64,000 nt of DNA from Microtetraspora glauca (GTDB taxonomy: Bacteria > Actinomycetota > Actinomycetes > Streptomycetales > Streptomycetaceae): positions 1 to 64,000 of the forward strand of contig JOFO01000016.1 in NCBI GenBank assembly GCA_000721275.1, in the 5' to 3' direction. A model generated the notes under the pieces. It worked only from the letters and a program-made list of their open reading frames with translations, searched no databases and was not told the DNA's origin. Below, in pieces: positions 60,388 through 64,000 of the stretch (its first letter is position 1; each line of letters opens with the position of its first letter). Position numbers and translations under genes: made by a program.

Positions 60388-60843
60388 ATGGACGCCGTGG
60401 ACAGGCAGCTCATCCAGGCCCTGCGCGAGAACGGCCGCGCCTCGTACGCCGAGCTGGGACGGCTCGTCGGGCTCTCCGGCCCCTCCGTCACCGACCGCAT
60501 CAACCGCCTGGAGGCGGCCGGGGTCATCACCGGCTACCGCGCCACCGTCGACGCCGCCTCGCTCGGCCTCGGCGTCACCGCCCTCATCGGCATCTCGCTC
60601 TCCGACGCCGCCGACCACGAGGACGTGGCCCGCCGCCTGAAGGACCTCGCCGAGATCGAGGACTGCTGGTTCATCGCCGGCGACGACTCCTTCATGCTCA
60701 AGGTCCGCGCCAGCGACGTCGACGGCCTGGAGAAGACGATCCGCCGCCTCTCCGGCACCAAGGGCGTCTCCCGCACCCGCACCACCATCGTCCTCTCCAC
60801 CAAGTGGGAGAACCGGGTCGGGGACCTGCCCGAAGAGGGCTGA
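60388..60843 (+). CDS. Lrp/AsnC family transcriptional regulator
   Basis: A 151-residue regulator. The N-terminal HTH is LIQALRENGRASYAELGRLVGLSGPSVTDRI, and the C-terminal RAM (AsnC ligand-binding) domain includes ATVDAASLGLGVTALIGISL. It sits between mqnM and mqnE, which suggests amino-acid or redox control of menaquinone synthesis (inference). GGAAGG lies 10-15 nt before the ATG at 60388. An in-frame ATG at 60370 is an alternative. The small basic gene is divergent. Confidence 0.87.
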   Translation: MDAVDRQLIQALRENGRASYAELGRLVGLSGPSVTDRINRLEAAGVITGYRATVDAASLGLGVTALIGISLSDAADHEDVARRLKDLAEIEDCWFIAGDDSFMLKVRASDVDGLEKTIRRLSGTKGVSRTRTTIVLSTKWENRVGDLPEEG

Positions 60844-60846
60844 GAG

Positions 60847-60852
60847 TACGGT
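60847..60852 (+). promoter_or_regulatory. Candidate -10 element upstream of mqnE
   Basis: TACGGT lies 42 nt before the mqnE ATG and just after the lrp stop codon. No clear -35 is visible. Confidence 0.35.
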
Positions 60853-60894
60853 GGTGAAGCCTGATTTCGTCGGATACATGGGAGGCGGCCGGAG

Positions 60895-62058
60895 ATGGAC
60901 GCTGGGCTCAAGCGGGAGCTGGAGCAGAAGGTGCTCGCCGGTGAGCGGCTGAGCCGTGAGGACGGCATCGCCCTCTACGACTCCGACGACCTCGCCTGGC
61001 TCGGCGGGCTGGCCCACGAGGTCCGGACCCGCAAGAACGGCGACGTGGTCCACTTCAATGTCAACCGGCATCTGAACATGACCAACGTCTGCACCGCCTC
61101 CTGCGCCTACTGCTCGTTCCAGCGCAAGCCGGGCGAGAAGGACGCGTACACCATGCGCATCGAGGAGGCCGTGCGCCTCGCGAAGGCCATGGAGAGCGAG
61201 AACCTCACCGAGCTGCACATCGTCAACGGCCTCCACCCCAACCTGCCGTGGCGGTACTACCCGCGCTCCCTCTCCGAGCTGAAGAAGGCGCTCCCGAACG
61301 TCTCCCTCAAGGCCTTCACCGCCACCGAGATCCACCACTTCGAGACCATCTCGGGGATGTCGGCCTCCGACATCCTCGACGAGCTCATCGAGGCCGGCCT
61401 GGAGTCGCTGACCGGCGGCGGCGCCGAGATCTTCGACTGGGAGGTCCGGCAGCACATCGTGGACCACCGCACCCACTGGGAGGACTGGTCCCGGATCCAC
61501 CGGCTCGCCCACTCCAAGGGCCTGAAGACCCCCTCGACGATGCTGTACGGGCACATCGAGGAGCCGCGCCACCGCGTCGACCACGTGCTGCGGCTGCGGG
61601 AGCTCCAGGACGAGACCGGCGGCTTCCAGGTCTTCATCCCGCTGCGCTACCAGCACGACTTCGTGGACATGCAGGACGGCAAGGTCCGCAACAAGCTCCA
61701 GGCCCGCACGACCATGGCGACCGGCGCGGAGGCGCTGAAGACCTTCGCGGTCTCCCGGCTCCTCTTCGACAACGTGCCGCACGTCAAGGTCTTCTGGGTC
61801 ATGCACGGCGTGCAGACCGCCCAGCTCGCGCTCCAGCACGGCGCCGACGACATGGACGGCTCGGTGGTCGAGTACAAGATCACGCACGACGCCGACAACT
61901 ACGGCACGCCGAACAAGCTCACCCGCGAGGACCTGCTGGAGCTGATCCGCGACGCCGGCTTCCGGCCGGTCGAGCGGAACACCCGGTACGAGATCATCCG
62001 CGAGTACCCGGGCCCGGACCCGGACCGGCGGGAGACGCCGCAGGCGATGCGCGTCTGA
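60895..62058 (+). CDS. mqnE: Aminofutalosine synthase MqnE (radical SAM)
   Basis: A 387-residue radical SAM enzyme that joins the SAM-derived 5'-deoxyadenosyl radical to 3-[(1-carboxyvinyl)oxy]benzoate to give aminofutalosine, the second step of the futalosine pathway. The [4Fe-4S] motif is CTASCAYC (Cys66, Cys70, Cys73). HLNMTNVC and SLTGGGAEIFD are diagnostic, with a TIM-barrel body ending in ERNTRYEIIREY. GGGAGG precedes the ATG. A bidirectional terminator follows. Confidence 0.95.
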   Translation: MDAGLKRELEQKVLAGERLSREDGIALYDSDDLAWLGGLAHEVRTRKNGDVVHFNVNRHLNMTNVCTASCAYCSFQRKPGEKDAYTMRIEEAVRLAKAMESENLTELHIVNGLHPNLPWRYYPRSLSELKKALPNVSLKAFTATEIHHFETISGMSASDILDELIEAGLESLTGGGAEIFDWEVRQHIVDHRTHWEDWSRIHRLAHSKGLKTPSTMLYGHIEEPRHRVDHVLRLRELQDETGGFQVFIPLRYQHDFVDMQDGKVRNKLQARTTMATGAEALKTFAVSRLLFDNVPHVKVFWVMHGVQTAQLALQHGADDMDGSVVEYKITHDADNYGTPNKLTREDLLELIRDAGFRPVERNTRYEIIREYPGPDPDRRETPQAMRV

Positions 62059-62068
62059 CGCGGCGCGC

Positions 62069-62114
62069 ACGCGAGGGGCCCGGCGGGTGACGTACCCCGC
62101 CGGGCCCCTCGCGT
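62069..62114. terminator. Bidirectional terminator between mqnE and the AraC/GyrI gene
   Basis: A perfect 19-bp inverted repeat (62069-62087 and 62096-62114) with an 8-nt loop lies between convergent genes. It ends 2 nt before the stop codon of the minus-strand gene. Confidence 0.83.
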
Positions 62115-62115
62115 C

Positions 62116-62979
62116 TCAGGACGCGTGCCGCACCGGGATCCACAGCTCCGCCGCCGCCGTCTTCCAGTCCTCCGACGGGCGGACGGACAGGATCTCCGGG
62201 CCGGGGCGGCTCTCGTACGGGTTCGACGGGAACCACTCGGTGAAGACGTCCCGCCACAGGTACTGCAGCGCCTGCGGGTAGGGGCCCTCGTTCTCGAAGA
62301 CGGCCCAGGTGCCGGCGGGGACGTGCAGCGTCTCGTACTCCTCCGCCCCCTCCGGGCCGGTCACCGCGCCGTACCAGTGGTCGAGCTCGGCGCCCTCCTC
62401 GCGGCTGTCGGTGAGGTGCACGACCGCCGAGACCAGCCCGGCCGGCTCCCCGGCCGACAGCGCGGCCAGCGCCGCCAGGCGATCCTGTCCCAGGCCCCGG
62501 ATCTGTGCGGCGATCGCCGGGTTCTCGCCCTCGTGGACGAGCGGGACCCGGGCCCTGCTGCCGGTGATCCCGAAGGCGTCCCGGGTCGTGACGCGGTACT
62601 TCATGCTGCTGTTCCCTTCGACGACGAGGCGGAAGGACATGCGCGGCTGGGCGGTGAGCGCGGCGCCGGTGCGGCGGGCCTCACCGGGCCCGATGCCGTG
62701 GACCGCGCGGAACGCCCGGGCGAACGCCTCGCCGGAGCCGTAGCCGTACCGGACGGCGATCTCCAGCAGCGTCCGTTCCCCGGCCAGCACCTCGGCGCCC
62801 GCGACGGTGAGCCGCCGGCGGCGCACGTACTCCGACAGCGGCATCCCCGCGAGGGCGGAGAAGAGCCGCCGGAAGTGGTACTCCGACGTGTGGGCGATCC
62901 GGGCCAGTTCGGCCGGGTCGAGGTCGCCGTCGAGGCGCGCCTCGACGTGGTCGAGGGCCCGGTTCAGTCCGTCCAGCAC
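62116..62979 (-). CDS. AraC family regulator with GyrI-like effector domain
   Basis: A 287-residue regulator like E. coli Rob and SbmC fusions. The N-terminal double HTH (about 1-105) has LDPAELARIAHTSEYHFRRLFSALAGMPLSEYVRRRRLTVA and YGYGSGEAFARAFRAVHG. The C-terminal GyrI-like domain (about 125-287) includes YETLHVPAGTWAVFENEGPYP and a closing EILSVRPSEDW. It probably responds to an amphipathic small molecule or DNA gyrase inhibitor. The GTG has GGAAGG upstream. Confidence 0.88.
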   Translation of the reverse strand: MLDGLNRALDHVEARLDGDLDPAELARIAHTSEYHFRRLFSALAGMPLSEYVRRRRLTVAGAEVLAGERTLLEIAVRYGYGSGEAFARAFRAVHGIGPGEARRTGAALTAQPRMSFRLVVEGNSSMKYRVTTRDAFGITGSRARVPLVHEGENPAIAAQIRGLGQDRLAALAALSAGEPAGLVSAVVHLTDSREEGAELDHWYGAVTGPEGAEEYETLHVPAGTWAVFENEGPYPQALQYLWRDVFTEWFPSNPYESRPGPEILSVRPSEDWKTAAAELWIPVRHAS

Positions 62980-63057
62980 GGCTGGTCCTTCCTGTCTGGT
63001 GCGACGTCCTCACGGTAGGAACGGCTCGCGGTCCGGCACCCGACAATCCGTGCCCGG

Positions 63058-63591
63058 TCAGGTCAGGGTCAGCAGCATGGTGATGTCGTCGCGGTAGTCG
63101 TCGTCGGCCACGCGGATGGCGCCGGGGACGCGCCCGACCTCCTGGTAGCCGGCCTTCGCGTAGAAGGTGTCGGTGCTGGTGCCGCCCCGGACGCCGAGCC
63201 GGATCGCGTCGACGCCCTCGAAGCCGGGGGCGGTGCGGGCGGCGCGCTCGACCGCCGCCATCAGGTCGCGGCCGTACCCCTTGCCCTGGTGCTTCGGGTG
63301 CACCATCACGGTGTACAGCCACACCCAGTGGGTCATGAGGCGGTGGGTGTTGAACGCGAAGACGGCGGTGGCGGCGACCGTGCCGTCCTCGTCCCGCCCG
63401 ACCAGGAGCCGGTGGGTGCCCTGGGCCATGCCGACGAGGTGCTGGCGGAGCGCGGGGCGGACGTCGTCGCCGGTGACGGGTGCGACGAAGCCGACGGCGC
63501 CGCCCGCGTTGGTGACGTCGACCCAGAGGTCGAGGATGCTGTCGGTCAGGGCCTGGTCGACCGGCGGATCGACCTCGAAGGTAAGGGTCAT
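63058..63591 (-). CDS. GNAT family N-acetyltransferase
   Basis: A 177-residue acetyl-CoA-dependent transferase with WLYTVMVHPKHQGKGYGRDLMAAVE as motif A (QGKGYG is the acetyl-CoA loop) and VDAIRLGVRGGTSTDTFYAKAGYQEVGRV near the end. The substrate is unknown. The ATG at 63591 follows a good -35/-10 pair. Confidence 0.86.
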   Translation of the reverse strand: MTLTFEVDPPVDQALTDSILDLWVDVTNAGGAVGFVAPVTGDDVRPALRQHLVGMAQGTHRLLVGRDEDGTVAATAVFAFNTHRLMTHWVWLYTVMVHPKHQGKGYGRDLMAAVERAARTAPGFEGVDAIRLGVRGGTSTDTFYAKAGYQEVGRVPGAIRVADDDYRDDITMLLTLT

Positions 63592-63597
63592 GTTGTG

Positions 63598-63627
63598 ACC
63601 GTATCCCTTACTCGGCGATCGGATCAA
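63598..63627 (-). promoter_or_regulatory. Leaderless promoter of the acetyltransferase gene
   Basis: On the minus strand TTGATC (complement of 63622-63627) and TACGGT (complement of 63598-63603) are 18 nt apart. The -10 ends 6 nt before the ATG. Confidence 0.6.
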
Positions 63628-63766
63628 GGTACTCCCGCCACCCCCTTCCGGCGCCCGCGCCACCGCGTGCTTCACTGGAGGGGCCGTCCCGTATGGGAAG
63701 GTTCGGCACGGCTCGCCACGGCTGGGAACGGCGCGCGACGGCTTCGGAAGGGAAGCGTGGACTGAC

Positions 63767-64000
63767 ATGCTCCGCTACTCGCTGATGCGGCTCGGCATCT
63801 TCGCCGGCTGCTTCTTCGCCCTGTGGGGCCTGGTGTACGTCGGCGCGCTGCCGCGCGGCCTCGGCGACTCCAACCTCCTGTGGGTCCTGCTCCTCGCCAT
63901 CGTCGTCTCGGCCCCCCTGAGCTTCGTCCTGCTCCGCAAGCAGCGCGACTCCCTGAGCGCCGAGATCGTCGAGAAGGTCGACCGCGCCAAGGACCGCCTC
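63767..64000 (+). CDS. DUF4229 domain membrane protein (3' end missing)
   Basis: The first 78 codons of a small membrane protein. Two transmembrane segments lie at about residues 7-28 (LGIFAGCFFALWGLVYVG) and 38-57 (LLWVLLLAIVVSAPLSFVLL), followed by the cytoplasmic LRKQRDSLSAEIVEKVDRAKDR, typical of DUF4229. The gene continues past the window edge. A GGAAGCG purine stretch precedes the ATG. Function unknown. Confidence 0.82.
   Translation, partial: MLRYSLMRLGIFAGCFFALWGLVYVGALPRGLGDSNLLWVLLLAIVVSAPLSFVLLRKQRDSLSAEIVEKVDRAKDRL

Noticed and set aside
1..64000. CRISPR arrays, tRNAs, insertion sequences, prophage
   Set aside because: No regularly spaced palindromic repeats, no tRNA cloverleaf signature such as GGTTCGAATCC with an acceptor stem, no transposase or integrase motif and no att-like duplications were seen in a manual read.

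Overview
This window is a GC-rich chromosomal segment from an actinomycete, almost certainly a Streptomyces. Support comes from the GC-saturated third codon positions, frequent GTG and TTG starts, Tat and lipoprotein signals, and several lineage-typical genes: the developmental sigma factor BldN with its anti-sigma factor RsbN, the small helix-turn-helix protein BdtA, the 32-residue ribosomal protein bS22, the redox repressor Rex fused to a haem operon, and the futalosine menaquinone genes. No transposase, phage gene, CRISPR array or tRNA was found. The only RNA gene is the 3' part of a 5S rRNA at the left edge.

Layout. 1-7 kb: end of an rRNA operon and its terminator, a HAD phosphatase, an MFS permease, the deacetylase AcuC, a phosphatase-annotated protein, bdtA, bS22, an NAD-dependent epimerase and an acyltransferase. 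7-11 kb: rsbN and bldN on the minus strand, a HAD-IB phosphatase, a glutaredoxin-like protein. 11-18 kb: rex-hemA-hemC-hemD, coupled by 4-nt overlaps behind a Rex operator, then hemB. 18-28 kb: lipoproteins, a membrane-anchored HTH protein, divergent argS and lysS, a DUF2637 membrane protein, two DUF3558 lipoproteins and rtcB. 28-38 kb: an accessory-looking run with an SDR, a secreted protein, a flavin monooxygenase with its divergent TetR regulator, a Mut7-C protein, acetyltransferases, AraC and MerR regulators and a binding protein without a signal peptide. 39-47 kb: hemL with a phosphatase, a Tat lipoprotein, then resA-ccdA-resB-ccsB for cytochrome c maturation. 47-57 kb: two transporters, an anchored ligand-binding protein coupled to an NTPase, an oxidoreductase, an EamA exporter, a LysR regulator. 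57-62 kb: mqnL-mqnP-mqnM and mqnE (menaquinone) around an Lrp/AsnC regulator. 62-64 kb: an AraC/GyrI regulator, an acetyltransferase and a truncated DUF4229 gene.

The main theme is supply of respiratory cofactors: haem (hemA, C, D, B and L), haem attachment to cytochromes c (resA, ccdA, resB, ccsB) and menaquinone (mqnL, P, M and E), with NADH-sensing Rex over the first operon. A second theme is development (bldN, rsbN, bdtA). The non-coding sequence is informative: there is a near-perfect Rex operator over the rex promoter, a BldN-type promoter ahead of rsbN, and at least thirteen genes whose start codon lies 6-8 nt behind a TANNNT -10 element, the signature of leaderless transcripts. No dramatic new system is evident. 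The best candidates for something under-described are the coupled NTPase and anchored type 1 binding protein (50.3-53.9 kb), the degenerate methyltransferase half of HemD, and the membrane-anchored HTH protein.
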